This document shows, in pieces, positions 24,581-37,380 of a stretch of 64,000 bases of DNA (positions within the stretch are counted from its first letter, which is position 1; every line of letters begins with the position of its first letter). The position numbers were made by a program, and so were the translations under genes. The DNA comes from Moniliophthora roreri. Taxonomy: Eukaryota; Basidiomycota; Agaricomycetes; Agaricales; Marasmiaceae. Where the stretch lies: assembly GCA_001466705.2 (NCBI GenBank), contig LATX02000200.1:1-64000 (forward strand). The letters are read 5' to 3'. The notes beneath the pieces were generated by a model. The model did not search any database, was not told the origin of the DNA, and worked only from the letters and a program-made list of their open reading frames with translations.

Positions 24581-26449
24581 GTCGTCATTTCTGCTCTTAG
24601 TCGAGTTAATGGCATTCAGAAACCAGATAGTTACCCCTGCTTCGCGTCTTGAGACCATATTCGGCTCAACAGTCCTCACTAGTAGAGTCTCTTCAAGTTC
24701 TAGAAGAAACATTCTTCCTGAGTCCCAAATTCTGCCGTAACGTACTGGTAGTTCCTGCTCCAGCCGTATTGAGTTTTAATTTTTGATCCCGCATAGCAGC
24801 TCATAGACTTTGCATTGGGCATCGGACGCGAAGCGGTTCAATTCGCGACGATTGTGAGAGTGGAAGCGCAAGAAAATTAGACGCTCGTCGCTGTCACACG
24901 CTCACATGCGGTCCTTGCTCCGCGTCGGTGCTATCAGACTGGGTCATCGTGATTCGTGAAGGACACGGACGTTCTGCAGGCTTGTCGGATCATTCGACAC
25001 GATTCGTGGTCCCCGTTATCTACCTGGCCGTCGGTTGACATCGGAGAACGCATCAATATTGGCATCAACATGGGCCATGCACATGCATGTTGAACCGCAA
25101 GCCTTCCTCTCCGATACCCATGCAGCATGCTTCCTCTCCATCTACGAGTATACATCCTAATTCTCGCTCTCTCTGTCCTCCTTGCTGAAGCGGGCCGAGA
25201 ATGCTTCAAATGTCCATCTGCAGCTACAATCTTCCTTCACCACTCGAATCCAGACTCGGAACTGCAATTACCACTGGTAGTAGAGGATCGAGGGATCCCT
25301 GGTGCTCTTAATGAGGGATTGTTTTGCGAGCACGCGTTCAGTTCTCTTCTACATTCACTACCTGGTTGACCGGAGAATCGTTTTGGACAGGTATAAGAGT
25401 GCCGCCAGGGGAAGGGAACGAGCAAAGACGACATTTTGCACCTATTGGACGTCCGGAGACATAAAAGAATGGGGATGGGGTGCGAGGTGCCCGGGTGAGG
25501 CGGTAGCTGTTGCGTGTTAGGATGAGCTTCATTCAGGTATGTTTCAGACTCTGTCCGGATAATGTACGGTGCTAATGCGACTCGATATCGTAGGGTGTAC
25601 CATCATCTTTTTGTATCTCTCTAACCTGCAATGAGAGTTTTTTGTTCATAATCTTAAGTCTCGTCATTCCATGGATATTGACCACTACTCCGCTCTAATT
25701 CCCAAACAAGAGAGTAATGAAACGGAACTTTGCATCTGTTGGCATCCTACGTCTAGTATGAGTGCACCTAGGTTCGCAAGCTGTGTGGAATTCAACAAAC
25801 AGAGTACAGATGCGTCTAGTGTCAGGGTAGAATTGGTGAGTGGTCTCGGCTGTTACGATCTCTAGTGTTTTTAGAAATTTAACACAACCAAACAAGGAAA
25901 ATTAAATTTTTCAACGTCACGCGGTACCTACGCGAATCTTCGCAGCAGTAGCAAGTGAGTTCAACATACCTTGTTGGACATTGAGGCTCATCCTCATCCT
26001 TCAATGCGGAACGCCCTGCCAAAGCTCGGCGCTCGAGTCATCGTTCAAGAGGCATACCGCATATCTCTAGGCTTCAAGAACTCAAGCTACCGCTATGATC
26101 GAGTCCAACACAAGAGACCCCCAGAAGGTTCGTCGTGTTTTTGAATCAGAGACTTTTGGGCTCGGCTTATAGGTTAATTTCATAGTGGACTTTGGATGCC
26201 GGAGGACCAGAGATAGGTGTGTTGCGTGGTGGTCGCGGAGAAGATCGGACCCCGTGTGACGGCTCGGATAGGCAGCCTTGAATCTTGAACATAGGATGCG
26301 CTGATGGAACTCGATCGCGATAAGTTAGATCGCTTACATTGCAGTGACGAGTACTTCTATATTGAGTACTTTGTTGAATACTGATGTGTCAAGTTACATC
26401 TTGTCCATGACGATGTACTAATCTCCTCACTTCTCGGATTGGACGTTAG
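24581..26449. other. Spacer between divergent M3 and M4
   Basis: Apart from the frame at 25127-25369 listed separately, I see only short unrecognised open frames in this 1.9-kb interval. Confidence 0.35.
25127..25369 (+). CDS. Possible small secreted protein
   Basis: An 80-codon frame that starts with a hydrophobic signal-peptide-like segment (YILILALSVLLAEA), followed by a Cys-containing stretch (ECFKCPSA). No homologue or intron structure is recognised and the composition after the signal is unremarkable. It could be a chance frame or the first exon of a longer gene. Confidence 0.25.
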   Translation: MLPLHLRVYILILALSVLLAEAGRECFKCPSAATIFLHHSNPDSELQLPLVVEDRGIPGALNEGLFCEHAFSSLLHSLPG

Positions 26450-26935
26450 TCCTCTACCAACTTATCAATCTTACTTTCGGGTACTACGGCCGACGAACAA
26501 CAGCCATTGGTGCGTATTAAATATACCTGTGAAGTTCTGTCTTCCATTGATGATGATTATAGGCTACGTTTCATCAGAAGCTCAAATGCGACCGTCTTAT
26601 CGCCAGGCTACAATTTTGTACGAGGAATTTCTCTCCAGACTCCTTGTCTAGCTCCTCTCTGGCATCAATATATAGCCAACCTGAAGTGGCACTCATATTC
26701 CCTTTAACACCGTGTTCTTCCTGTCCCAAATGTCCCAACTTTGTCCCACCCCGCCTCGAACGATGAGAGTAACTTGGGAACGCCACAATCAATGTATCAT
26801 CATTGGGTGCGCCTCTATCTCCCCCATCTAGATCCAGCGTTGACCTTGCTGTGTTTATTTAAGGATCTATTGACTTCTCAGACTTCTCTCTTTTGTTTTC
26901 GGTGGATGTATTCTCTGTTGAATTGCCATGTCGGT
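26450..26935 (+). promoter_or_regulatory. M4 upstream conserved block
   Basis: ACAGCCATTGGT at 26500-26511, GTCTTATCGCCAGGC near 26593, an ATCATTGGGTGCGCCTCT stretch near 26800 and TATTTAAG at 26856-26863. It aligns with the upstream regions of M3 and M5 and with the orphan block at 17130-17575. Confidence 0.55.
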
Positions 26936-27061
26936 TTCCTTTACTATGGATCATTGGACGTGTTTCGGCAGCCGTCGGCGCATCTAGTTATAAGCTGATT
27001 GAAGCTATAAAAAAAACTGGGTGCAGAGAAATGTCCATCATATTACTTCGCAATTCCCGAG

Positions 27062-28625
27062 ATGCCTTCTCCGACCCCTGAAGAGCTCGCTACCCTCCTT
27101 TCTGCTCGACTAGTCATTGTATGGCCAATTACCAGCTTGTCGGTATGTCCATCCTTGGACCGGTACGACACCTTGCTTCCGGCTAATTTATATCTTAGAT
27201 AACGTATTTCGTGTATGGTAAGTTCTCGGTCAGAGCTTGAAGACAATGGACACCGACACTACTCCTTCCTTAGGATTTTATGTCCTGCTGTTTGGCACCT
27301 GTGTCTATATGATGCGCGGCCACCAGCACGGAAATGAGCGGCTCGACTGGAACTTGTATCTATCACTAACGGTGGCTCTATTTGTGTTTTCTACGGCTTT
27401 TGTCGTCGTCTACACAACTGATATGATTTATGTATCCATTACCCTCTTTACTGCACTCAAGACTCAGGAATATGAGCCGCTAGTGGATCTCATTGCACAC
27501 AGTATTGAACAAACGATAGCCCCGTAAGACGAACGTGTCTCATTTGCATGTTTCATCACTAAGATTCTTTCTAGCTTCTTTGAAGGGCTGCTTAGTGTCC
27601 TTCTCAAGTGCGCTGCTTCTTTGCTGTCATACGATGAAAACCGATTATAGCATTCCAGCATCACAGCAGAATGCATGCTCGTTTGTGCTACTATTCATCA
27701 CGCTGCTTCCATCAAACTCATTTCCTCTGCAGATCCACCGCTGCTATCTGATTTGGGGTTCAAAGAGAAGGATTGCCATACCCCTGATAGTAGCTTCAGT
27801 TCTTACGAATGGTATATGCTAGCTACCTTCCCTCAACCACCCACGTCGACATTAACAATCTACCCGATTCTAGTCCTTGGGCTCATTGGCACGGCCCTCT
27901 ACACATTTGGTTTGAGTGATAGAACCATCCATTCAAAACTTACCTTGTACGATATTGGGAAAACCATCACTGCTGCATATGAGACTGCCAGTCCTGCTAT
28001 CAACTCCATACTTACTCTTCTCACCGGTATGCTCCTATTATCTTAAAGACTCATATCTAGCGCTAACTCGTGTATATGTGAAGCCGGACGGATATTGTGG
28101 ATCCATCGACAAGTCCGTGTTCACAACGTCCATACCACAAGCGATAAACTCATTCGTTCGGTCTCGAGAATCATGTGAGTCGGTGTTGGCGGAGCTCGAA
28201 GGTCACTCAGGCTCATCTTCTCCCTCTAGAGTCGAATCTGGTTCGCTATATCCAATCTTCAGCATAGTGGCTTTGATCACGGCAAACACTGCAACAATTG
28301 ATGCGATACCTTTTGACTTTTCTCCGCTTGTGATCTTGAGTGCTGTAAGTACTAACTTTATTTAACCTAAAGTGCTTTCCTGATAGCCACTCAGGGAATT
28401 TCCCCGACGTTGATTATGGTCCGCGCAAAACTCGGCAAAAACGTGGAAAGCTTGCAGGACCAGATCTCCGGCATTCGCTTCACCAGTCGACCAGCACCTC
28501 GGGAAGGGACTACCACCGTATCTCAAGCTCAGGTGTATCCCCTCGGAAATCTCAATATGGCGGCAGTGGAACTTGAAGGAGGAAGCGAGCGGCAGATGAT
28601 CAACGGGAAGGAGTCGGTTGCGTAG
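27062..28625 (+). CDS. M4: multi-pass membrane protein of the M family
   Basis: The start at 27062 (MPSPTPEELATLLSARL) fits the family pattern. Exon 1 ends at a GTATG donor near 27142; exon 2 (about 27199-27217) is only about 19 nt. Exon 3 (about 27274-27522) encodes GFYVLLFGTCVYMMRG and FVFSTAFVVVYTTD. Later exons encode IHRCYLIWGSKRRIAIPLI (about 27733-27810), PILVLGLIGTALYTFG and NSILTLLTG (to about 28026), a short segment ending VRSRES, then PFDFSPLVILSA, and a last exon PTLIMVRAKLGKNVESLQ with a charged tail ending at 28625. The role is unknown; a plasma-membrane sensor or transport function would be a guess. It is followed tail-to-tail by P2, the same arrangement as M1 and P1. Confidence 0.65.
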
Positions 28626-29499
28626 CCAGTACATCCTTCATTCTTTTCCTTTCATACATTGCGGATAGCGTTGGCATTGTTGTTCCATCCCATTCCGTTG
28701 TGTTTACTATTTATTCATGTCCTGGCAAGAGTCACCGTCTGAAGGCTCAATAGTGGATCTCCCCATCCTCGGACCTCAACTTCGCTCCGGATGGGATCCT
28801 GAGGGAATAATATAGCACGAGAAGCCCCAAAGTAGAGTCAAACTACTCTTGCTCAGCGATTGTCACGATACCCTATACCTTATCACGAATCATAACTTCA
28901 TTCCCCGCTTTGTCTTCTCAAAATCCTAATTCATCGGCGCGAGCCGCATCCTCATCCTCATCTGCATAGGCAAAAAAATACCCAGAAGGATTACTTCCGA
29001 GCGGATTACAAGGGTTCTTCGTCAAGAGGAAGTCACAATCACCCAGTGAAGCACAAGACATTTTGGTGGCTTTCATCACGCGCCTGAGGTACTCACAGGA
29101 TTGCTAAGAAACTAGTTCACATGGGTGATGGTGGCACCGAGCGCTGAGAGAAGAGAGTAGAAAATAATAGAGGGTGCTATTGGCTGAGGGTATGTACTGT
29201 ACAATGCGAGTCTTATATAGCAGATATGTATCGTAGTCAAAGAAAAGATAGGAAAGGAGATGATGTGGCGTTTTAGAAGTTATGAGAGAAATGGCCGCAC
29301 GTATATCGTGTGTCGGCCTCAACGTGCTATTAGAGAAGGTGAAAGTCCCAAGGTAAGTTCGGATGTGATATAAAGACAGAGAAGGAAAATGAAGGAGAAA
29401 AAGATGATATCAGTGTCCAAGCGTACGCTTCGTATTCTCGGCTGGCCGCTTGTCTTTCCGTACACTCATCAACTCGGTACTCAACGAAGAGTAAATGCT
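28626..29499. other. M4-P2 convergent spacer
   Basis: No gene is supported. The flank holds short open frames on both strands without motifs. Confidence 0.35.
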
Positions 29500-31440
29500 A
29501 GCCAGTTGTTCATGTTGGCTCTGCTCTCCCACTACGATGAAAACATCAGAACCAGCCTTAGCAGCGCAGCGGGAGTTGGAAATCTCACCTGAGCCTCTTT
29601 ACAATACGCCGAATTGATATCATCCATGATGTAGTTCATGATCAACGAAAGCTACCGTGAATCTTGGCGCATGCCTAGGCGTTTCGTGGGTGCGGGACGA
29701 AGGAGTCTGCAGGCGTAACGATCGCATCATGGACCGGAACGGGTATGTATGAACCAGTGAGTGGCGATAAAATCATCCTACGCGCCATGTCGGCCTTCCA
29801 TAACCGTCATTGAGCAACTTGTTGATTCTTCGAAGCCCACGTCAGTTGTGTTATCGGTGCCCTTCTGAACGGCAACGAATCGTCCACTTGATCTGATGGC
29901 CGTCTTTTCTGGGAGACATGAATGGTAAAGGAAAGCGATGCGAACCTGCCTGCTTCTTTTTCTTCCTGCTGTTCGATGCTATCACGGGAATTAATATCAA
30001 CGAAGATGGAAAACAAAAGACACGCACCTCCTATTAAACCCCGTTGACCGACGCATCTGCAATTATTTCGTGATACACTCATTGGAATCTTCTTCGATAG
30101 GAACAGTAACGACACTACATAAGAACACAGTCAGGATACCAAACGTAGACTGGATGAGTACATACCTCCACAAATGGCATACTAACATCACATGCTCTCC
30201 CCGTCCTTTGTTGCGGAAGCGCAGCAGCGAAAACCGCAAAAGTGAAGTCAGCAGCTGCGTCCTTCTCTCCGCTTCCGCGTGAACCCGAATTTGTCAATCT
30301 CTATCCCTGCTTCAGCGTTGTATGGTCCAAGTCAGGTACCCTGAAGAGTCCCAGATGAAGGCCGAGCCGTTTCGGACGAAAATACGAATTGTGCTGATGG
30401 ACTTGGACCGAGCGCGGCAAAAGCTGGTGAGGAACCATGGGGAAGAACGCAGGAACATAGTCTGCGTCAGTTGGAAGTCGAGCAAGACAGTCTTGAGATG
30501 AAAATCATCGTAACTCATGGGTTCGTTGGCAGTAGGTATAACTGTTGTAAGGGTAGGTTCCTCGACCCAAGAGCGTGTTGTTGCCCCTGGACAATCATAG
30601 TTCATGTCAGTTATGCATAGCGGTTGAGAACAAGGTGTTCGGAGTTGCACCTCTGCTGACTATCCAAATCCGATAGGAGATGACGTGTATCGCGTATGTT
30701 GAGATTGGCATTGAGTCACTCTTCTCAAACACGATAATTCTCCAAAAGTCGCCGATGACTAGGTGCACGGGGAATGAGGAGTTGGCTTTGTTTGTTTTCG
30801 CATGGAGACTCGAGAAGGTTGCAGCGGCTAAAAGCCATGAAAAGAGTCGCTGGTATCGTGGTTCAAGGAAGGGAGAATTGCTGAAGAGTGCCGCGGCGGT
30901 CCCGCTGTCAACACGGACTGTCGTTCCGGGTGTTTACTTTGTGTAGGTCCTGTTCAACATTGGCAATTAGATACGTGCAACAATAAAAGCAAGTGTTTCG
31001 AATCGTACCTATTGCCTTTGTCTAAATCCAATCCAATTAGAATATCTTCTCCCAACTGTTCTGGCATTTACGCAGAGAAGGGATTCAGAGAGAACACGTC
31101 GAGTAAGGAGCCGCCGATAATACCTTGAGCAGGAATGAGAAATTCATCTATTGACATTGAGAGCCTGCGTGTCAGCTTCAAAGTGGCGAAAATTACTCGG
31201 GAGCAGCATACGAGGACCGATATCACGGTTGTTACTATAGACCCAGAGGCTTGTAGACGTGCAGATGCACTGAACTCGTGTCCGTTCTCGTAATAATCAT
31301 GAATAGTCTTTTCTTGATCCGAAGACCGACGTGCGAGCAGGGAAAGAGGGGTGATCCGGATTGAAAGCCTCGGCAGACCGAGGCTTCCAGATTCTTTGCA
31401 GTAGACATAAAGTTCTCTAGATGCCGCAGGATGGGACAAT
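29500..31440 (-). pseudogene. P2: decayed membrane-type gene, copy 2
   Basis: A paralogue of P1 in the same position relative to an M gene. The best conserved exon, near 30180-30090, encodes YVLIQSTFGILTVFLC then VVTVPIEED. LTGSYIPVPVHDAIV recurs near 29740. A hydrophobic segment near 31270-31180 (SGSIVTTVISVLVCCS) may be a membrane helix near the N-terminus. Frames shift between exons and stops interrupt them. No family assigned. Confidence 0.35.
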
Positions 31441-31914
31441 CGGTTAGATGTTGCAGAACTAGGTAGAGTTTTGAAGTAGTAACCGGGTGAGCTGTGGTCA
31501 CCGTGATCGCGAGTTACGATATGTGTGATATGTGTTACGTATCATCAACGGGCGTCTACTAGCCCCACTTTTGCTCTTATCACTGATGCACTGATGGCTG
31601 AACTGAATTTCGTCGTTCAAAGTAATAAAGACAGGACTCTGGACGGCACTGGCAGAACACGGGCAGTAACAGACTGAATGAACCAGATAAGTCATTTCAC
31701 CGAATCAGGTACTCTCAAGACCACGGTCTAATTATAAATCTTTGTTCAGAAGTATCTATCGGCACTCGCAAGCTAGCATGAATACAACTTCGCCTTCCAT
31801 TTCATGATCACACAGGCACATTTTATTGATGGAATAGAACAAACTGTGCCTGCCAAAAATATCGCGAAAAGGGAACTCGATGTCCGGCTATTTCTTGATA
31901 CTACATGACATACA
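31441..31914. other. Spacer
   Basis: No supported gene between P2 and the M5 upstream block. Confidence 0.35.
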
Positions 31915-32320
31915 GGATGGGACAGCCATTGGTGTGTACCTCCCCCGGTGAAGTCTTCCATTTATGATGATCATCAGAAGCTGGAATACGAATGTCTTAT
32001 CGCCAGGCGACGACTCCGTATGACTTTTCCCTTCAAGCTCCTTGTTCGTCCTCCCCTCTCGTACCACGCATATCCAATCCGAAACATCGCTCGCATTCCG
32101 TTAAACACTCTTCTCTCCATGTCTCTGCACTGTCCCATCATATCCGAATGACGAGAATAGTTTAGGGACGCACCTCCAATTCCGCATGATCAATCCATGA
32201 TCATCATTCATTGGGTATGACCATTGTCTCTTCTCCAGCTAATTTTATTGATAAGAATACATTGACTCGTCAATCTTCTCTCTTCCATTTTCAGTGGCAC
32301 ATATTCTCTGTCGCGTCAAT
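31915..32320 (+). promoter_or_regulatory. M5 upstream conserved block
   Basis: ACAGCCATTGGT at 31922-31933 and GTCTTATCGCCAGGC near 31995 match the other blocks, and ATCATCATTCATTGGGT near 32200 aligns with the M4 block. The TATA-like region is less clear here (TTTTATTGATAAG near 32247). Confidence 0.5.
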
Positions 32321-32464
32321 TGTATTAACATGACATTTCTTTCAATATGGGTATCACGCGTGTTTCGGTGGTTGTTGCATTGTCGAGCTATTAGTAGGGC
32401 TTGTTCTAGGTATAAAATAGTTGGAATTGAGGCAGCCTCATCAGACTTTCTTACTTCTCCAGCG

Positions 32465-33983
32465 ATGTCCTCATTAGAAGAGGCTCTTGCTCCCTATCTT
32501 TCTGTGCAGATGACTATTGTTGGTCAAATTTCCAGTTTGTCGGTATGTCCGTCCATGCACATATGTGACTCCATTGTTGGCTAATTTGCACATCAGGCTA
32601 TGTATTTCTTCTATGGTAAGCTTCAGAGTTTTGAGAGGATATATAGTCACAGTGAATCACCACTCTTTCCTTAGGTTTCTATGTCCTGTTGTTTTGTGCA
32701 TGTGTCTACATGATGCTCCAACGTCAACCAGACGATGACCATCCTAACCGCGGCTTGTATCTATCACTAACAGTGATTCTCTTCATGTTTTCAACAGTTT
32801 TTGTTGTGGTTTACACCATTGACCTGGTCCATGGATCTATTGTCAGTTTTACTGCAGTCAAGACCAGGGAATATGAGCCACTGTTGGATTTCTTGACGCA
32901 TGATGTTGAAAGGACAACACTCTTGTAAGACATGTAGTCCCACTGAATATTCTGTTGCTAATGTTACTTCTAGCTGCCTTGAATTACTATTTTATGCCTT
33001 TGTCAAGTGTGTTACTTCTTTGCTGGTTCATATTAGGAAAACTGACTGTAAATTTCCAGCATTGCAGCAGAGTTTATGCTAGTATGTTGCATCCATTAAT
33101 CACACTAGCACTCCATAAACCTTTCTTTTAATGCAGATCCACCGCTGCTATCTAATTTGGGGTTCAAATAAAAGAGTCGCTTTACCCCTCATAGTAGCAT
33201 CAGTTCTTACAAATGGTGCGTAGAGAGTTTTTGTTCTCTTGGATCAAAACTGATGAGCTGCCCTGTCCCAGCTGTTGGAATCGCCAGTACAATCGCGTCG
33301 ATTGTTGGCTATCGTGATACAACAGTTGAATCAAACCAGATGTTATATGACATTGGGATAGCAATCAATGGTGGAGGTCAAATTGCCAACGCTGTTGTGA
33401 ACTCCATAGTTACTCTGCTCACTGGTACGCTCATACATTCACAAGACTTACTTCCAGAGCTAACCATGCATATGAAGCTGGACGTATTTGGTGGACCTAT
33501 CGGCAGGTCCGTGCTCATGGCATTTACACAAGCGACACACTTGTGCACTCGGTGTCCAGAATCATGTAAGTTAGTCTTTACAAACTGGAATTTGTGGCTA
33601 ATCATCCCGTAGACTTGAATCTGGCTCATTATACCCAATCATGAGCATAGCAAGTTTAATTGTCCAGAATGTTGTACCCGTCATGGTGTTTCCGTTCGAC
33701 CTTTTCCCACTGGTAGTCTTGAGTGCTGTAAGTAAGATGTTTATCTATAAATTACTATCCTGATCATGTCATGTAGGGAATCTCCCCGACGCTAGTTATA
33801 GTCCGTGCAAAACTTGGAAAGAATGTTGAAAGTCTGCAGGAGCAGGTCTCTGACATCCATTTCATCAGTCGACCGGCACCGCAGGCAGGGACTACTGCTT
33901 CATCCCAATCTCAGGTGCATTCGATTGGAAACCCCATGGGGCAGGCGGAAGTTGACGAAGCGAAGGAGGCAATTGTGGTCTAA
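32465..33983 (+). CDS. M5: multi-pass membrane protein of the M family
   Basis: The start at 32465 (MSSLEEALAPYLSVQM) fits the family. Exon 2 is tiny (AMYFFYG, ending near 32613). Exon 3 (about 32674-32925) encodes FYVLLFCACVYMMLQ and a helix pair ending STVFVVVYTID. Later exons encode IHRCYLIWGSNKRVALPLI (near 33137-33214), AVGIASTIASIVGY, NSIVTLLTG (to about 33424), a segment with FTQATHLCTRCPES, LESGSLYP and PFDLFPLVVLSA, and a last exon PTLVIVRAKLGKNVESLQ with a charged tail to the stop at 33981-33983. Splice borders look usable. It is more diverged than M2-M4. Function unknown. Confidence 0.65.
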
Positions 33984-34489
33984 ATTTGGGAAATTTTTCT
34001 TTCCAGTACAATTCTAAACATCACATACAATTTTTCTGAAGCTTCTCTTTTTCTTGTATTATTTATTTCCTGGGGAAATGGCAACAATCAGTGGATACCC
34101 GATGTAAAGCGCGCGGGCCTGAGGGCGCTAATGAGACAAGGCTTGGCGCCCGCGCAGACTATATCCCATTTCCATATCTTACCCATCCTATATTATACTT
34201 GGCTCCCTCTTCTATGCTCCTAAGAGCAGCATCCTAGCCCATGCCTGCGACTGTATCAGTTCAAGGGGCTCCGGGATTGCCGTTGCTTTTCGCGAGAAAG
34301 AAGCAGTTTTGAAGGAGCTAGGAATATCGATAACGATCAGAGCGGAAAAAAGAGAGCACCACCTAGCAAGCATAAGCCAATCAAAGTGTATTATACTCCA
34401 GTTCCAACATATCATCACAAGCAAAAGTCCACTACAACGTCATAATATCTCCAGAAACAAAAATTTCTATTGTCTACCACCTAGCGGTC
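33984..34489. other. Convergent 3' spacer of M5 and the S53 peptidase
   Basis: Intergenic. A GC-rich hairpin (GCGCGGGC near 34111 with GCCCGCGC near 34150) lies in it. No gene is supported; the stretch probably holds the 3' ends of both transcripts. Confidence 0.4.
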
Positions 34490-37380
34490 TCATGGAAGGT
34501 CCATAAATAAAGTCATCAACTTGCTGAAGTCGGGAGTCCCGAGACCTGATATCAATCGTCAGCAAGAGCAGAAGACAGGGAAGCTAAGACGTGGACTCTC
34601 GCCTGTAACGGGATCCCAACCGGGGGTCCTAACAAATGCTGTAAGTGAATAGGTTCTGTATGACTCGGGTGACTTACGAAGGGAATCCAGGTGTTCCTAG
34701 GACAAGGTGATCAGACAAAAGCCTCTCAATCCAAAGGACACTCACCACATCCAGGATTGCTCCCCTTCACGATATCGTTGAACGCCTCAGCAAAGTGCTT
34801 GGAATATATCTTTATCACCGAGTCACCCACAGTAAGTAACGCCTACGACATTGAAGCTTACCGCAGGATTAATGAACCCCACAGGACCTTTCCCTTTCGC
34901 TATTCTTGCATCGTTGATCATGCTGATCATCGCACCTACTACGGGAGCAGAGGCAGACGTTCCGAATACGCGGTGGAAGGTGCCGCTTACGCCTCGAAGA
35001 TGGAATTAGAGAGGCTGTGAAATAATGATAAGAGGTCGTACTGATGATGTAGTTTGCCCTGCACGGGACAGTCAGCGAGATTATGAATGCGGTAGACACG
35101 ACGCTTACCCATTGGCCGAGAGATCTGGGAATGCGCGAGACTGGGCATAGGTAAATGAAAAATTTAAGTTATATTCGTTGAGACTGCCTGCAACTGACCC
35201 GCTTACCTTTCCTGTAGAATTGTAATGACTACCCGAGAACGATAGATTTGTATTCTTCATATATTCCGCAACATGGTTCTCTTGATACGCCGGAATACTA
35301 CACAACTGTGTCAGCCTTGCAAGGATATGAAGAAGCAAAGAGGTGCTATACGCACGAAAAGATGTTAGAGAAACCACCCCCTGAAAAGATCACTTGCTCG
35401 CAAGCAGATTCTGGATCGTGGACCGTTTTCCCGCGGTCGATTTGCGTCGCGCCCACTGCTGTCACGTAGGGACAAGTTACCTGTGTAGTCGGCGTCAGGT
35501 GAGTACGATACATGTCTTCTGCCACCCGCTAAACGTCGTCACCGGAAACCCAGGATTAAACACGCTTCCTTTTTTCGATGGGTAGCCTGCAACGAGCTCA
35601 TCAGAAAACCGCAACTCAATGCGCGAGACATGTACATACCATCCTCGGTCAAACATACCCCACCGTTACCAGCCACACCGTTATCACCGCTGCTATATAA
35701 CACCGTTGACCCCATCAATCCCAATTTAGCGTATTCATTGCATTGGCGTATAGCTGAGCGAGAGGAAATGGTGTTCTCGTCTTGGCCATACGATATAGAC
35801 ACGACATATGGTGGGGGGATAATTCCGCAGGATTCTGGGCCTGAGTGTCCCAAAGTCAAGTCAGTATGTTGTAGAAAAGGAATCGCTTTATGAGGGATGA
35901 ATATACCATTGTACCCGCCAGGTAGCGGATCAGGATATATGCCATCCTAGAGGTATAAACGGCTCAGATGGGACTCGGCAGGTTGGGTTAGGGATATTGT
36001 GTACCTGCTCGGGGTCGTCTCCGCCTGATATAGACCATCGTCAGTAATGCCATGCGTAATCAGCATAGCACCGGGCCTACCTTCAAAGGTACAAAATTCG
36101 CCGTCTACCGCATCTAGCCAATTATCAAATCCAGCTCCTATGGAGTATAGTTAAATCGTAGTCTAAAAAAAAAGATCCCCAAAAAGCACTGCAACTGACC
36201 TTCCACGAGATCCCCAGTCTGGAGCAAAAGCACCGGTTGAGGATTAGTGAGGGCCATGGCGTACTCCAGATCCAAATTAGATTCTCCATTCACTTCAAAA
36301 CTCCGGGTTTGCGTCTGGACAACGCCTGTCGGAGTTTATGAGGTCGAAAGTACCTCGCAGGCTGCACATAGAACTGACCGCCATCAATAGACACCAGTTC
36401 TGGTCGAGCGCCTACTTGACTCGGAGAGAAGTTGCTTTCAAAAGCTAGAAAATCGGTATACTGCTTCCAGAGCTGCACTTGTACGTACCCAAAGAAGATG
36501 TCAAGGTCTTCGGGTACGTAGGCTTGAGGCGTAAACTCCACTAAGCCAAATCAGCGTAGGACTCTGGAAAAAGGATACGAAACGAACCAATTCCATAGGT
36601 ATTTTTATCCGTGGCAATCGGTTTGTAGTCAAAATTGTATAATGCACGAAGACAATCCAGAGTTATGTATTGATCGCAGGTGCTCAACGACGGGGTGACG
36701 AAGATGGACGAGGCATCTTGTTTTGGGCCACCAAATGCACCGAGTCTTTGTCCTTTACGCTGGGAGGAAGGATTGCGGTTAAAGTCGACTGTTGGACGGA
36801 TGAGATCGATGTGAGCTGTGAGATGATCTGGGATAGAGTATTGTTTGCAGCCTGTGGCATGATATCCGGGTCAGCAAAATGGAATGGGCATCGGGGAAAA
36901 ATGAGATGGATCACCAGCTTCTTCAACACCGGTCTCAACGTGAGCGTACGAGTGGTATTCTGTATGTAAGAGTTTCTCGGCTTCCGAGATACTAGTGTTA
37001 GCGATAATCCAAGCTTTATTCGAAGAGAGTCGGGTCCTTTCGGTAGGTATCCCAGAGCTTAACAGCCAATCGAGTACGGCACGCGTGCTCTCACGACTAG
37101 GTGCGAATGTCTCCCGGACCTTTTGCAGAGACCAATGTTGACCATAGGAAGTTGACCTAGGATCAGCGATTGAGAGTAAGACATCATCAAGTTTATCCAG
37201 GTGCTGCTGCTTGAGTCCGATACGAAGCACGTGTGCTTGGTCGGGGTCCGCACGACGAGTTTGGAGCCAGTGCAGAGGCTCGATAGTACGCCGTTCATGG
37301 ACGAGATGATTGTGGTTGAGAGATGGGGCAGCATAGGCTACAATGCCAAAAATGCCGCAGAGTCCCAAGAGGAGGCGCAT
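34490..37380 (-). CDS. Secreted sedolisin-family (S53) serine peptidase, tripeptidyl-peptidase type
   Basis: The start is set at 37380 because MRLLLGLCGIFGIVAYA is a clear signal peptide; an upstream in-frame ATG at 37461 would bury it. A pro-kumamolisin activation domain follows (RIGLKQQHLDKLDDVL, YGQHWS, TEYHSYAH). After an intron come CKQYSIPDHL and HIDLIRP at the propeptide end. The catalytic Glu and Asp lie in GESNLDLEYAM (about 36285-36255). Downstream are SISYGQDE and YSSGDNGVAGNGGVC (about 35800-35640), PYVTAVGATQ (about 35465), a conserved Asp in RAFPDLSANG (about 35130) and the nucleophile Ser in GTSASAP (about 34960). The C-terminus has NDIVKGSNPGC and GWDPVTGLGTPDF, typical of the calcium-binding end. 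All key residues are present over about ten short exons, so it is likely active in extracellular acid proteolysis. Confidence 0.85.

Noticed and set aside
34105..34160. GC-rich hairpin as a terminator or RNA gene
   Set aside because: The arms are only about 8 bp with a long loop, between two convergent genes. Fungal terminators do not need such hairpins and no RNA family is recognisable.
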